Shown piece after piece: positions 24,632-36,399 of a stretch of DNA of 64,000 nucleotides (its first letter is position 1; each line of letters starts with the position of its first letter). The stretch comes from Diphasiastrum complanatum. Taxonomy: Eukaryota; Streptophyta; Lycopodiopsida; Lycopodiales; Lycopodiaceae. The DNA lies in NCBI GenBank assembly GCA_029204225.1, contig CM055109.1, positions 45,744,966-45,808,965 on the forward strand, read 5' to 3'. Position numbers and translations under genes: made by a program. The notes under the pieces were generated by a model. The model was given only the letters and a program-made list of their open reading frames with translations, had not been told where the DNA came from and searched no databases.

Positions 24632-25192
24632 CTTTGGACAACACATCCTCTAATCTGGAAATAGCTTCCTTCGTAGAGGCCTCTGGCTCGGAATTCCAAA
24701 CAAACAAGATGTGAAGATATATTATTTTTTCTATAATACGCACCTCCGCATGCAATGTACAGATATGAACATTTCATAGAGGAATCGGTAGTACAGGTTT
24801 CCAATTAGGATCTTCTCGATCTCTTGATATTCATGTACTCCTTGTCATGTCTTTTGTTGTTTCCATGCAGTACAAACAAGGGTGTTTAGAGTTAGCGCCA
24901 TGAGAACATTGAACATACATTTTAATGTCTTCAGATCTCCTGCTAAATGTCATTCAATGTTAGAAGTGCCAATTCCAAGAATATTGAGTGGAACTCCCTC
25001 CATGTGGCTCTCATATGTGAAGTCTGAACTTGAGCGACCTTCTAAGTGCTCTTTTTCAAAAGTGGTAGCACACTCTCTGAATGTCTCTTTACGAAGTACC
25101 ATGTGCTTTTGAGCTATTATCAACCAACTATCTTTTAGAAACTTAGAATACCATCTGAGTACTGGGTCATTGGAATCGCTCCAACTTCTCAA
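24632..25192 (-). pseudogene. Family-B gene fragment, copy 1 (unknown function)
   Basis: On the minus strand, SHMEGVPLNILGIGTSNIE leads into a stop and HLAGDLKTLKCMF. After a -1 frame change follow HGANSKHPCLYCMETTKDM, WKPVLPIPL, NVHICTLHAEVRIIEK and AISRLEDVLSK. About 390 bases are repeated at 48235-48620 with roughly 85% identity. Both copies share the same frame break after KCMF and the same TGA after DMTRS. The pattern GDxK...GANS..CLYC...TLHA.RI.EK resembles, from memory, uncharacterised proteins of other eukaryotes with a GDWKFL...C.WC...DTLH pattern that may be transposon-encoded; this link is weak. The fragment stops where family-A copy 1 ends. Confidence 0.5.
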
Positions 25193-25199
25193 AGGAAAA

Positions 25200-26600
25200 T
25201 GAAGTTTTTGAGGGACTGATGGCTGGCTTTCAGCTCCTGAATCAGAGCGCTGGTCTGAGAGGATAATGGATACTGATTGAATGATGTATTTTAGCTCTAT
25301 CTATTTGTGCTCAAGCGCTGGTCCATTGGAATCACTCCATACTTCCTGAGAGCGATGGTCCACAAGCATGATTCCAACCTATCAGTGCGCTGGTCCACTA
25401 GTTTTCCTATAGGCATTCTGAGATGTGGATCTTATCTTAGCTATCCTATACTAATTTCGAGCAAAAATTCTAATACATTTATGTCTACAATCTGAGCATT
25501 GGCGCTCACGCTTTCAAGGCTATATTATGGTCTCTGGTTCTATATATATTATGGTCTTCCATCGCCGCCTCAGCTCTTGAGGATGAACCAAGAGCTAGAG
25601 GTTCTATCGCTGCTTCAGCTAACTGGGCCATCGCTATCTTCTGTGGAGCAATGGAAGAACGTAGCCTATCTTTTGTTGACTGCCACTTGAGAGCTGACTG
25701 AGCGTTGACAATCATGAGATAGAAAAATGGCCACAGTTGCAGTTCACCCTTTTCTGAGAATAGATTGAGTACAGTTCTGACGCAGCCCATTGCACATTTC
25801 TGGATAAAACACTCAGTCACTGTTTTCTATGGATACAAATTACCAGCGCTGTCTATGGTGAATACTCACACATCTGTTGGCAGTAATAAGTGGAATAGGC
25901 AGTAGCAAGCAAAAGGAAGCTAAAAAAATATTTTACCAGGTTGCAGGTAGCAGAGGAGCATAAATAATGTCTACTAGATGTGATTCTTACCTTGTAAATA
26001 GTCCCCAAAACAGTGTGACAGATCTGTAGGAGGGGCGCTGGCCTTTCCGATAACTGCAGTTCGCTTCTAAAATGCCAAACGATCTTGTTTCTCAACAAAA
26101 TCAGTAGAAGACAATGGTGTACTAAGGTCGGGCTAGTGTTGATTCAGTGATGAGTAGAATACTTCAGGTGATAGCAAAAAGAATGCCTCTTTGTATAGAT
26201 CAAACACATGAAAAATGAGTGCTTTTGTGAGCCCCGACGGACCAGGCTTAGTGTCGAAGCATTACAATGTTCTGTGAAGCATTTCTGGAGTATCATGTAG
26301 TGTGATTCCGATTCTACTGTGAATGTCGTCCACCCTAATGAAGCTCCATCGTTTCCTGTCCGTGCAACCATAGTGGTCTTTCAGTCTTTGTACTCATTAG
26401 GTTAAAGTTCTAAGCTAAATGCAGTACTCATTCCGACATCACGAATTGTTAGAGAGGAGTTTGTTATTGACGAAATACAGTGTTGAGGTAACTAATAGCT
26501 CGGTCCAATCCACCAGTATTATTTTTGTGAAGTAAGCACAACAGTAAACATTCAGTGGAAAAGGTGTTTCTTAATCCAAATCTATGTTTAACATCAAATG
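25200..26600. other. No gene recognised; unassigned DNA
   Basis: Several short frames exist on both strands, none with a recognisable domain. A motif like GCGCTGGTCC recurs at about 25249, 25315 and 25385. Possibly the upstream part of family-B copy 1, but I cannot show it. Confidence 0.35.
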
Positions 26601-26605
26601 GACTC

Positions 26606-26607
<2 letters not shown>

Positions 26608-26650
<43 letters not shown>
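26608..26650. repeat. (GA)n microsatellite
   Basis: About 21 GA units. Confidence 0.95.
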
Positions 26651-26655
<5 letters not shown>

Positions 26656-26733
26656 CTTTTTCGTTCGGCATATAAGATTACGAAGCCTGGACTAACAGAG
26701 CACTAGCTCAGCTCACACTTCTAAGGGGGAGGG

Positions 26734-27269
26734 GGCTCCGCCCGAGGGCGCACAGCCTTCCGCGGGCGGAAGGGCCTCGGAGCCTGACCTTCCCTTGCAT
26801 GAAATCTGTTTTCACTTTTTTTTTTCTTTGTTTTTATTTAGGTAAATTCTTTTTACACGCACCTTTCGGGCGGAAGGTGCGTGTAAAAAAAAGTAAATAT
26901 ATTTACATGCACCTTCCGAAGTCCGGAAGGTGCGTGGAAAAACAATTTGTCAAAAAACAATTTGCCTCACAGATTACGTTTTGTGAGGCACTTAGTTTTT
27001 TTTGTAAAAATTTGAAAACTGATTTTATGGTATGAAACTAGTAGTGCCTTCCCTTATTCCCTTAACGGAAACGTATATGTTATGAACTAGGTAGGCGTGA
27101 GCAGGCCCGCTACCCTATGTAGCAAGCAGCCTTCACGCACTGAGCCGCCCTGCGGCGAAGTGCGTTGAAGGCTACTTTTACATGGTAGCAGGCCTGCTCA
27201 CTACCGGACATAATTGGCATTCAACCCTTCAACTGTGCGCTATGGCTCTGAACATCTGTGTTCAGAGCC
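26734..27269. repeat. Cluster of GC-rich hairpins
   Basis: Five foldbacks in 540 bases. (1) 26734-26784, nested: GGCTCCG/CGGAGCC outside, CCTTCCGC/GCGGAAGG inside. (2) 26851-26888, arms TTTTACACGCACCTT. (3) 26901-26940, arms around GCACCTTCCG/CGGAAGGTGC. (4) 26963-26990, TGCCTCAC/GTGAGGCA. (5) 27090-27205, about 116 bases, with outer arms built on GTGAGCAGGCC/GGCCTGCTCAC. A sixth, GGCTCTGAACA/TGTTCAGAGCC, lies at 27244-27269. Hairpins 1-3 share the CCTTCCG/CGGAAGG core. The 116-bp foldback could be a MITE; target duplications were not seen. Confidence 0.75.
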
Positions 27270-27959
<690 letters not shown>

Positions 27960-28050
27960 CTTTAAGAAAAGAAGCTTCTATAGAATGAGTGACAACATTC
28001 AACTATATAGTTGAAATCTCAAAAGAAAATGAAGAGAAAAAGTGTGATAT

Positions 28051-28062
28051 GCTCTGATACCA
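28051..28062 (-). other. Primer-binding site left of the copia-A 3' LTR
   Basis: The minus strand reads TGGTATCAGAGC, followed by ATATCACAC as in the copia-A leader at 36150. It lies on the outer side of the LTR that closes the 29-32 kb element. Confidence 0.85.
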
Positions 28063-29155
28063 CTAAAGAGTGTGAATGAATCAGGATTGCATTCGCGAAG
28101 CTATTGCGAAGAAACCACGACTCTCTTGCGACTCGGATGGAGTTCAGATGCGATCGCTAGGCACTGTCGGCTGAATCGCTCCTACGGTCCTCCGGAGTGT
28201 AGTCAGGCACTGCTGATCTACGTTTATAAAATTGATGCAGCATTCAACATAGTTTCAACCAAGGTGCGGAATTCAAATGAACAAGAAAACTTAGACACAA
28301 GAATAAACAGCAGACGCATTTGCATTCGAGATCAAACACAACAAGAAAATCATCTATATTGATCTTTCTCTGATTTCTTCAAGCATTGAATGCAAATCCA
28401 CGCATTGCGTTGGCGTGGGAGAAACACGGTTCTCTCACGAGTAATTGTCTCGCTTTACTAGTGGATAGTGGACCTCTATGGATCCTGATCACAAAACTCG
28501 TCTCGCACGCAAGCAAACATGTTGTTTGTATTTCGTCTTGATTGCTTACTAGCATCAGACTACTACGGTACATTGTATGTGTACTCTATTGTCTATATGT
28601 CAAGTATGATTCAGTAAGTACAGTCGCTCTATGTAAATCTAAGATTAGAGTGATTAAGCATCTACAACTAATCAGGGAATTACAAGAGTGGCAAATTAGC
28701 CACGACCTAAAGTGTATCTGCTGACGTCATGCCATCAGATCAGATATCTATACTTCTGGGTACTTGCGTGATATTTGCTGGTACTCTTTGGAGCATGAGG
28801 GCAAAACGAGGTTCGCGACATTTTTTGTGTCGCGTCGTTGGTTTCGTCTCCGTCGTTGGTTCCATTTCCATCGTTGGTTTCGTTTTGCTCGTCGGCCTTT
28901 ATTGGACCGCAAAAGATTCTCGTGCCAAACCGCAAAAGATTCTCGTTCATGAATTTTTCGTGTTCGTGAACCGTTCGTCTTTGTCTCCTTTGACTTTTGT
29001 GTTCGCGAACCGTTCGTCTTCGTTTCCTTTGACTTTTGTGTTCGCGAAACTTTTTGTGCTTCGTGTCTCCTAACTTTCGTGTTCGCGAACATCTTCTTCA
29101 GGCTGAGGGTTGAAAGCTAGCAAGGCTTTGTAGTTAGTAACATTTTGTTTCTTCA
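28063..29155 (-). repeat. Copia-A LTR (3' LTR of copy 2)
   Basis: Starts TGAAGAAACAAAATG at 29155 on the minus strand and matches the plus-strand LTR at 35203-36148. The part near 28940-29100 has short repeats built on TTCGCGAAC and TTTGACTTTTGTGTTCG. Confidence 0.8.
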
Positions 29156-29366
29156 ACTCGCTCTCAAAGCATGATAGCTTTACGATCCCGAGACTGCTCC
29201 TTTGTCTCTCAAAGAGTCATTTGTGCAAGGCTTTAGTGAAGATGTCAGCAACCATGTCTTTCGTTCCGATGAAGGTGGCCTGCAGCATCTTCTTTTCAAT
29301 TAGATCTCTGATCAAGTGGTACTTGATCGCAATGCTTCATTTTGGAATGGAACACGAGATCTTTTG

Positions 29367-30100
29367 TCAGGTGTATTGTAGAGGTGTTGTCCATTTGCAA
29401 GACCAGGGGCTCGTTCCTTGTTTAGTCCAATTCGTCCAAGAACTGCTTAGCCAGATTATTTCGTTGGCCATCTTTGCTGCTGCAACATGTTCTGCTTCGC
29501 AGGATGACTGGGCTACAACGGTCTGCTTTTTGCTGACCCAGAGAACTGCTGCTCCTGATGTGACGGTGCATCCTCCCGAGATGCTTTTACAGTCGTCCAC
29601 ATATACAACTACTATGATGATCTACCCATCTGTAACTCTGACATATACATTAGAATCAGCCAACAGAGACTTGAATCCTAATGATTTCAGGGCTTGATCT
29701 TTCTTCTTGTACCATTGTCAGGCTAATTGTTTCAGACCGTAGATACTTCTGTGCATTCTGCATGCATAATCAAGAAGTGAATTCGAGACGTATCTTGGGG
29801 GTTGATCCATGTAGACCTCTTCGTGTAATTCACCATGCAAAAAGGTTGTCTTCTCATCCACAATGTGGATCCTGAGGTCATAAGTTGTTGCATATGCAAA
29901 TAACAGACGTAGGGATGAACGTTTGATGACAAGAGGGAAGGTTTCAGAGTAGTCAATACCATATCTCTGAGAGAAACCTTTCGCTACCAGTCTTGCCTTG
30001 TATTTTGTGATGTTCCCATCTGGTCCGTATTTGAGCTTGAAAACCCATTTGCATTTGATAGTCTTGCGCCTATGTGGTAATGGCTCCAACGTCCATACCT
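29367..30100 (-). pseudogene. Copia-A reverse transcriptase and RNase H, fused by deletion
   Basis: RT reads CKWVFKLKYGPDGNITKYKA, RLVAKGFSQRYGIDYSETF, HGELHEEVYMDQP and SIYGLKQ. After stops, QWYKKKDQALKSLGF leads to VVYVDD. Directly after YVDD the frame jumps to SGGCTVTSGAAVLWVSKKQ of RNase H, followed by TVVAQSSCEAEHVAAAKMAN. The later RT part and the first half of RNase H, perhaps 600 bases, are missing. Confidence 0.85.
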
Positions 30101-30593
30101 AGTTCTTCCTCATGGACTCCATCTCTTCGTTCATGGCTTGGATCCATCTGTCCTTCTCTGGACTGTCAATCACTTCCTCAAAAGTCTGTGGTTCGCCACT
30201 GAATCCGCAGAACTCTTCTGATGTGGAAGATGAGCTGTCTGGCACATATCTTGATGGCGCTTTTCATGGTCTTGTCGACCTTCTAGGAGATCCTCCTGGG
30301 ACAACTATGCCTTTGCCTTTGTCTGCTCTGCTCGATCCGGAACCATCTTGGTTTACAAGAACTGCGGCAGCAGGTTGCCTCTCAAATCTTTCTTCGTCAA
30401 ATTGGTCGTTCGAATGGGAGACGACTCGAAAATCTTCGTTTTTGTGTTCGTCTTCTACTCCCTATGTTGTTGGCGGCAGGTCATAGTATTGTCTCTCCAG
30501 AACTTTGTAGTTGACACGATCGTCATTGGCCATTGTCCTGCTCTCATCGAATCTGACATCTCTCACTATTTTCACAGTGTTTGTATCTGGCAT

Positions 30594-31290
30594 CTAGACT
30601 CTGTAGTATGACGAATTGTTGTCATAACCTACCAAAAATCCCTGCTTGGCTTTCTCATCAAGCTTCTTTCGAAGCTTATCAAGAATATGTGCATAATCTA
30701 CATAGCCAAAGATTCTGAAGTGAGACAGATTGGGCTTTCTTCCCCACCATAGCTCATGTGGTGTCATGTGAGGAACACCAGACTTGCTTGTTCTGTTCTG
30801 GATGTATGCAACTGTAGCTACTGCTTCATCCCATAGTGCCCTTGGAGCTTTCAAGTAGGCCATCATGCATCTGGCTGCTTCCATCAGGGTCCTGTTCTTT
30901 CTTTCAACAACGCCATTGTGCTACGGTTTGTAGGTTGTAGTTCTTCTGTGAATGATGCCACGATCATTGCAGAAGTCAGTGAAGCAATTCGAGATGTATT
31001 CGCCACCTCGATCTGTTCTGATCTGCTTCACTTTGTTGCATGTACATCTCTCAGTCCAATTCACATATTCTGTGAATTTGTCAGGTGCTTCAGATTTATT
31101 CTGAATAAAATATACTCTGGCAAATTTGCTATAATCGTCAATGAAGGTTATATAATATTTTGAACCTCCTACTGAGATCACGTTGAATGGTCCACAGATG
31201 TCAGAATGCACTAGCTCCAGAGTCTTAGTTGTTCTATAGGAGTCTTGGTGAATGGAGTGCGTGACATCTTGTCTTATGCATCACAGGTGG
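30594..31290 (-). pseudogene. Copia-A integrase (copy 2)
   Basis: Minus strand: HSDICGPFNVISVGGSKYY (first Asp), ITFIDDYSKFARVYF, RTDRGGEYISN (second Asp), a stop near 30921, then RTLMEAARCMMAY (Glu region), HMTPHELWWGRKPN and KQGFLVGYDN. All three catalytic acids are present; only the stop and small changes break it. Confidence 0.9.
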
Positions 31291-31409
31291 TCGAATTGGT
31301 TGCATTCGAGATGCTAACCCCTATTATTGCTCCATGATGGCTTGCTTGGTAAAGTGCCATTGAGTTCATGTGGCAGAGTCTCATGTGCCACAGAGTGTCT
31401 GGTTGGTCA

Positions 31410-32183
31410 TCATGAGTATGATGCACCTAATCTGCAAGTAGACGTACCTTCAGATGATATAGGTTTTCTTTCCTTCTGCCTTGAGCAATCAAAGTACTGG
31501 TACTGCAGAGTAGGCACGAACAAAACGTCTTTGAGTCGTTTGTCTTTTTCGTTGTTTCTCGGGTTCTGGCGGCAATCCACGGCTGCGTGACCCTTCTTGT
31601 GGCAATATATACACACAATCTTGGGATTGAGCCAGCATGTATCTACTGTATGTCTGTCTCTTCTGCATCTCACGCAAGTTTTCTTGTCTGCACCTTGTTG
31701 TTTCGACCTCCCTTTGCACTTCCAGTTGCCTTTGCTGGTTCCCTCTGCTTGCTGATCATGATCCTGCCTCTGATTCGGCTCCCTCTTAGGCTTAAATTGT
31801 TTCTTTGATTTTTCTCTGTTGTCGTAGAGGGCCTGGTCAGAACCATCCTTGTGATCAAGGTGTTCTCTGGCCTCGACTTCCTCTCGAATCTCGACAATCG
31901 CCTTTTCGAGGTTCATGGTAGGATCTTTCGCGAGCAGGGTCCTTGTCGTCTGGAATAATCTGGGTAAGGCTCTCAACAGGTATGTGAGCTGCTTCTCAGC
32001 TAACACACCGTTCTCTACTACAGAGTTATGTAGTGAAAGAAGCAGATGCTTCATCTTTCTTACAAAAGAAGTGAGGTCTATTCCATCCCACTACAAATTC
32101 GTTAGCCGATCTTCCAGCATCGTGAATTGACTTCTTGATTTCGTCTGAAATATGGTGAGTAATGCATCCCACATCTCCTTAGC
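31410..32183 (-). pseudogene. Copia-A gag (copy 2)
   Basis: Starts inside gag near 32183 (AKEMWDALL), continues MKHLLLSLHNSVVENG, LTYLLRALPRLFQTT and EIREEVEAREHLDHKDGSDQ. Two CCHC knuckles follow: CVRCRRDRHTVDTC (His in place) and CIYCHKKGHAAVDC. It then jumps to DVLFVPTLQ and RKPISSEGTSTC, so the protease is lost. Confidence 0.85.
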
Positions 32184-32185
32184 TA

Positions 32186-33249
32186 TATTGATCTTTCTCT
32201 GATTTCTTCAAGCACTGCATGCAAATCCACGTAGTGCGTTGGCATGGGAGAACACGGTTCTCTCACGAGTAATCGTCTCGCTTTACTAGTGGACAGTGGA
32301 TGTCTATGGATCCTGATCACAGAACTCGTCTCGCATGCAAGCGGACTTGTTGTCTGTATTTCGTCTTGATTGCTTACTAGCATCAGACTACTACGTTACA
32401 CTGTGTGTGTACTCTGTTGTCTATATGTCAAGTATGATTCCGTAAGTACAGTCGCTCTATGTAAATCTAAGATAGAGTGATTAAGCATCTAAAACTAATC
32501 AGGGAATTACAAGAGTGGCAAATTAGCCATGACCTAAAGTGTGTCATGCCATCAGATCAGATATTTGTACTTATAAGTACTTGCGTGATCTTTGCTAGTA
32601 CTCTTTGGAGCGTGAGGGCAAAACGAGTTTCATGACATTTTTCGTGTCACGTCGTTGGTTTCGTCTCCGTATCATTGGTCTCATTTTGCTCGCCTGCCTT
32701 TCTCTCGTACTGGATCTTTCGAAATATCACCCTTTTGCACCAACCATGAAAGAGATGATTCAAATAAATCTAATATGATTGGTTTAGAGCACGGGAAAAA
32801 CTTCACTTATGATGGTAAAGAGAATGTGACGTTACAAGTCAATTAATCATAGTTTGATTGTGATTCAAAATCCAATTCTTGAAGTTGATGAAATCCTAGC
32901 AAGATTTGGTATTGTATCAAATGGCAATCAGGAACGATCCATTACCAAGGATGTGAGTGTCAATACACTCATTGATATGGTGGACAGTTCTACCCAAAGT
33001 CCTGAAAAGTTTTTCGTGCTAGACCGCAAAAGATTCTCGTTCGTGAATCTTTTGTGTTTGCAAACCGTTCGTCTTCGTCTCCTTTGACTTTTGTGTTAGT
33101 GAACCGTTCGTCTTCGTTTCCTTTGACATTCGTGTTCACGAAACTTTTCGTGCTTCGTGTCTCCTGACTTTCGTGTTTGCAAACATCTTCGTCAGGCAAA
33201 GGGTTGAAAGCTAGCAAGGCTTTGTAGTTAGAAACATTTTGTTTCTTCA
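32186..33249 (-). repeat. Copia-A 5' LTR, partial, with an internal insertion
   Basis: Aligns with 28357-29155, apart from about 310 extra bases at roughly 32700-33010 that no other LTR copy here has. The outer end starts TGAAGAAAC at 33249. Confidence 0.8.
32700..33010 (+). other. Insert inside the copia-A LTR, coding-like
   Basis: Present only in this LTR copy. The plus strand carries coding-like stretches (SFEISPFCTNHERDDSNK, NPILEVDEILARFGIVSNGN, VNTLIDMVDSSTQSPEKF). I do not recognise the protein. It may be captured host DNA or part of another element. Confidence 0.4.
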
Positions 33250-35202
33250 AAAAATATTGTGCATGATGCATTTGAAGTTGCCTAAATTGGTAATCCCTTC
33301 AAAACTATGCCATTATATCATAAGTGTGAACATGTATTATGCTGGTACGACTTAGCTTTCATTATAAGATGCCATATGTTGACATATGACTGTGATTGAG
33401 ATCCATTTTTATTATATGTGAGAAACTTCTAGAAGCATGGGCCAAGAGCTAAGAGTTGGACATCTTTCATAGTATTATATTCACTTGTCAACATGAAATT
33501 TTCATAGCCTATAAGATTACTTAAGATATTTACATTACATGTTTTGATATGTTTAATTCTCAATGTGTTGCATGATACAAAATGCTTTACATAAAGGAGA
33601 AAGAATATCAATTATTCAATTTAGAGGTTTTTTATTGCTATCTACAAGTGGTTGCTTGTATTATGGACTCCATGATGAAAATGCACGACTAAAGAATAAA
33701 CGCTCAAAATATAAATGATGATACTTTGACCATGTATGTATTAAACATTTGCATCAAAGTACACAATCACTGTGAGAAATTCTTCTAGAATTCATGAAAG
33801 TTGTTGTGAGATGTTATTAAGATTACAAAGATATGCTCAAAACCCATTACAATAGTCGATGCCCTTATGCCTATTTTGAAAAGGATGAGCAAACTTAGCT
33901 AGATCAATATACAATAAGAATTTGACCACCTCTTTTTTTTCAAAGTAGAGATTGTTAGTTTCTCATGAGCTCCTGTGGATAACCTACAAACTATGCAATA
34001 AAAAAAGGATGTTTTTGAAGTTTGACATACAATTTTGCAGATAAAAGTTCATTTAAAGTTTTTGGCATACAATTATTGCATAAACCATTAAGTATCATTT
34101 TCATGTTTTATCCCATATAGGTAGTATGCATTTGAAACGTTATGTCTATGAATAGTTAGCTTGCAGTATTTTATGCCTCCTATATGTTAGAAAGACTTAA
34201 ATGAAGAGAGAATCTATATTGTCAACAACAATGGCAATCAATAAATAAACTATCAAAGTGCATCCTCCCATTTGTGCGAAGAAAATCACATATTGTCACA
34301 ATAATCTTAGAGGCTAGTGTTTCAGGTCAAATGTTGTAGTGATAAAATATTGCTTCATTGACCTAGTCATGAACTTTGTCACGTCCATGTAGATTGTGTA
34401 TCTCTAGTCACAATAATCTAAGAAGCTAGTATTTCAAGTCAAATCTTGTAGTGATAAGATATTGCTTCATTGACCTAGTCATAAATATTGTCAGGTCCAC
34501 ATAGACTATATATCTCTAGTTTTGCTATTATTTGCTTTTAAATACATTTGATAATATCTTGTTGGTTAAGTATTGCAAAAGAGAAGGACTTTTTGAATGA
34601 TGTTGTTGAAAGAATAACTAAGTGATTTGCAATTTCGGAGTCACGAATTGTCTTCTTGTCACATCCAAACCATTCATATCTAGTTGACTGGCAAGTAGAA
34701 ATTATTATTCATAAGTTACGATAATGTTTTGATAGCAAGGGGGATATTGATGGAAAGTAATGATCTAATATTATTGAGCTCCTTCTAGCATCAAAGATTC
34801 ATTTTTCTATATGTAAGATAGTGATCTAATAGGCTTTGTGTGTTAATGATGGCACTGCATTGTGATCCAAATATTCTCATCGAGGGATGAAGCCCCAATC
34901 TTCCACTAATTGAATGATGAACATCGGTATTGTAAGCCATAACTTAGAGAAAGGATGACTAAAGCAACATTGAGTAGATGACCTGGCATATGCTTAATAA
35001 TATCACTTACGATAATTTAGCCTAAACAACCATAGTTGAAAGATTACAATTAAAAGTTGATTGCTTCAAGATGTAGCCAAAAAGATGATCAAGCTTAGAA
35101 TGCTCAAAATGCTTCATCAATCGGTTGAGAAGCCCAATAGTTTGTTTAAAAAATCTAGAGGATGTCATATTTTTTCCCTTCAAGCTCAAGGATACATGAT
35201 TA
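33250..35202. other. No gene recognised; holds a 112-bp tandem duplication
   Basis: AT-rich DNA between two copia-A elements. The only clear feature is a 112-bp direct duplication, 34296-34407 and 34408-34519, starting TCACAATAATCT; the copies differ at about 15 positions. Confidence 0.6.
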
Positions 35203-36148
35203 TGAAGAAACAAAACGTTTCTATTACCAAAGCTTTGCTAGCCTTCAGCCCTCAATCTGACAAAAAATGTTCGCGAACACGAAGAGACACGAACTTGAAA
35301 GAAAAATGTTCACGAACATCCTTCCTATGCTCAAACTCAAAAAATGCGTGAACGAGAATTTTTTGTGGCATGGCAGGAGAAAGTCAGATGACCAGAAAGT
35401 CAAATGACTCAAAGCGACATGAAAAATGTTGCGACACCTTTTCTGCCCTCACGCTCCTAAAAGTCCAAAAAAGATCATGCAAGTACCCAGAAGTATAGAT
35501 ATCTGATCTGATAGCATGACATCAGCAGATACACTCAGTCATGGCTAATCTGCCATTCTTGTAACTCGTGATTAGTTGTACATGTTTAATCGCTCTAATC
35601 TAGTAGTTACACGATGTGACTATGTACCTTTATGGTTAACGCTGATAATAGAAGAGAGAAGAACAAGTAGTGAATATAGAAGTAGTCTAATGCTAGTAAG
35701 CAAATAGACGAATATATAGAACACAAGTCCGCCAGCGTGCGAGACAATTTCTGATAGGATCTGTAGATCCACAAGTCCACTAGTGAAGCGAGACAATACT
35801 CGTGGGAGAACGTCACTTCTCTCATGCCAACGCACTGGGTGGATTTGCATGCAGTGCTTGAAGAATCAGAGAATCAATAGATGATTTTGTTGTCATCGTG
35901 CACACATCTTTCTCATCTTATCTGATCTCGAATGAAAATTATTCTGCTATTATTCGCATGTCTGTTTTACTTGTTTATTTAATTTCGCAACTTGGTTCGA
36001 TCTTGTTGAATGCTATATTAATCTTTAAGGTAGTACAGTAGTTTTTGTCTACATTATGGAGGACTGTAGGATTGATGCAGCTGGTAGTGACTAGCAGTCA
36101 AATTCGAACTCCATCCGAATCGTAACGGTTCGTGAAAGATTCGCATCA
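35203..36148 (+). repeat. Copia-A 5' LTR (copy 3, complete)
   Basis: 946 bases from TGAAGAAACAAAACG to GATTCGCATCA, followed after one base by a PBS. Inverse match to the LTRs at 28063-29155 and 32186-33249. Confidence 0.85.
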
Positions 36149-36149
36149 G

Positions 36150-36261
36150 TGGTATCAGAGCATATCACATCGCATCAGTTTTATCAGAGCATATCACACC
36201 AAATTCCATCAGCGGTATCAGAGCATATCACATTGAATTCCATTAGTGGTATCAGAGCCAG
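36150..36261 (+). repeat. PBS/leader segment repeated four times
   Basis: ATCAGAGC occurs at 36153, 36183, 36217 and 36251, spaced 30, 34 and 34 bases. The first three are followed by ATATCACA; the first and last are preceded by TGGT (full PBS), the third by CGGT and the second by TTTT. One PBS is normal. Confidence 0.85.
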
Positions 36262-36399
36262 GTTACCTATCTTGTCATAGTCTGACGTAGCCAAAAAGCT
36301 ATCAGATCCAGGAGGCCAGGCATTCAAACAAGTGACCATCAACAAGAGAACACACTCAAGAAGCAATGGCTTTAATCAGCAGCATACAAAACAAGATCT

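Larger units (their letters stand above)
28051..33249 (-). mobile_element. Ty1/copia element copia-A, copy 2
   Basis: Minus-strand element with 3' LTR 28063-29155, RNase H and RT (29367-30100), integrase (30594-31290), gag (31410-32183) and a partial 5' LTR (32186-33249). The end of the 5' LTR, its PBS and the gag start are deleted: gag joins LTR sequence directly at about 32185. A second PBS outside the 3' LTR suggests a former tandem array. Internal deletions and stops make it dead. Confidence 0.85.

Noticed and set aside
25506-26371. Minus-strand frames of 75-104 codons as genes
   Set aside because: No domain, no conserved copy in the window, and composition expected of chance frames; one could still be upstream family-B sequence.
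31327-31590. Plus-strand frames across the copia-A gag and integrase
   Set aside because: Shadows of the minus-strand retroelement genes.
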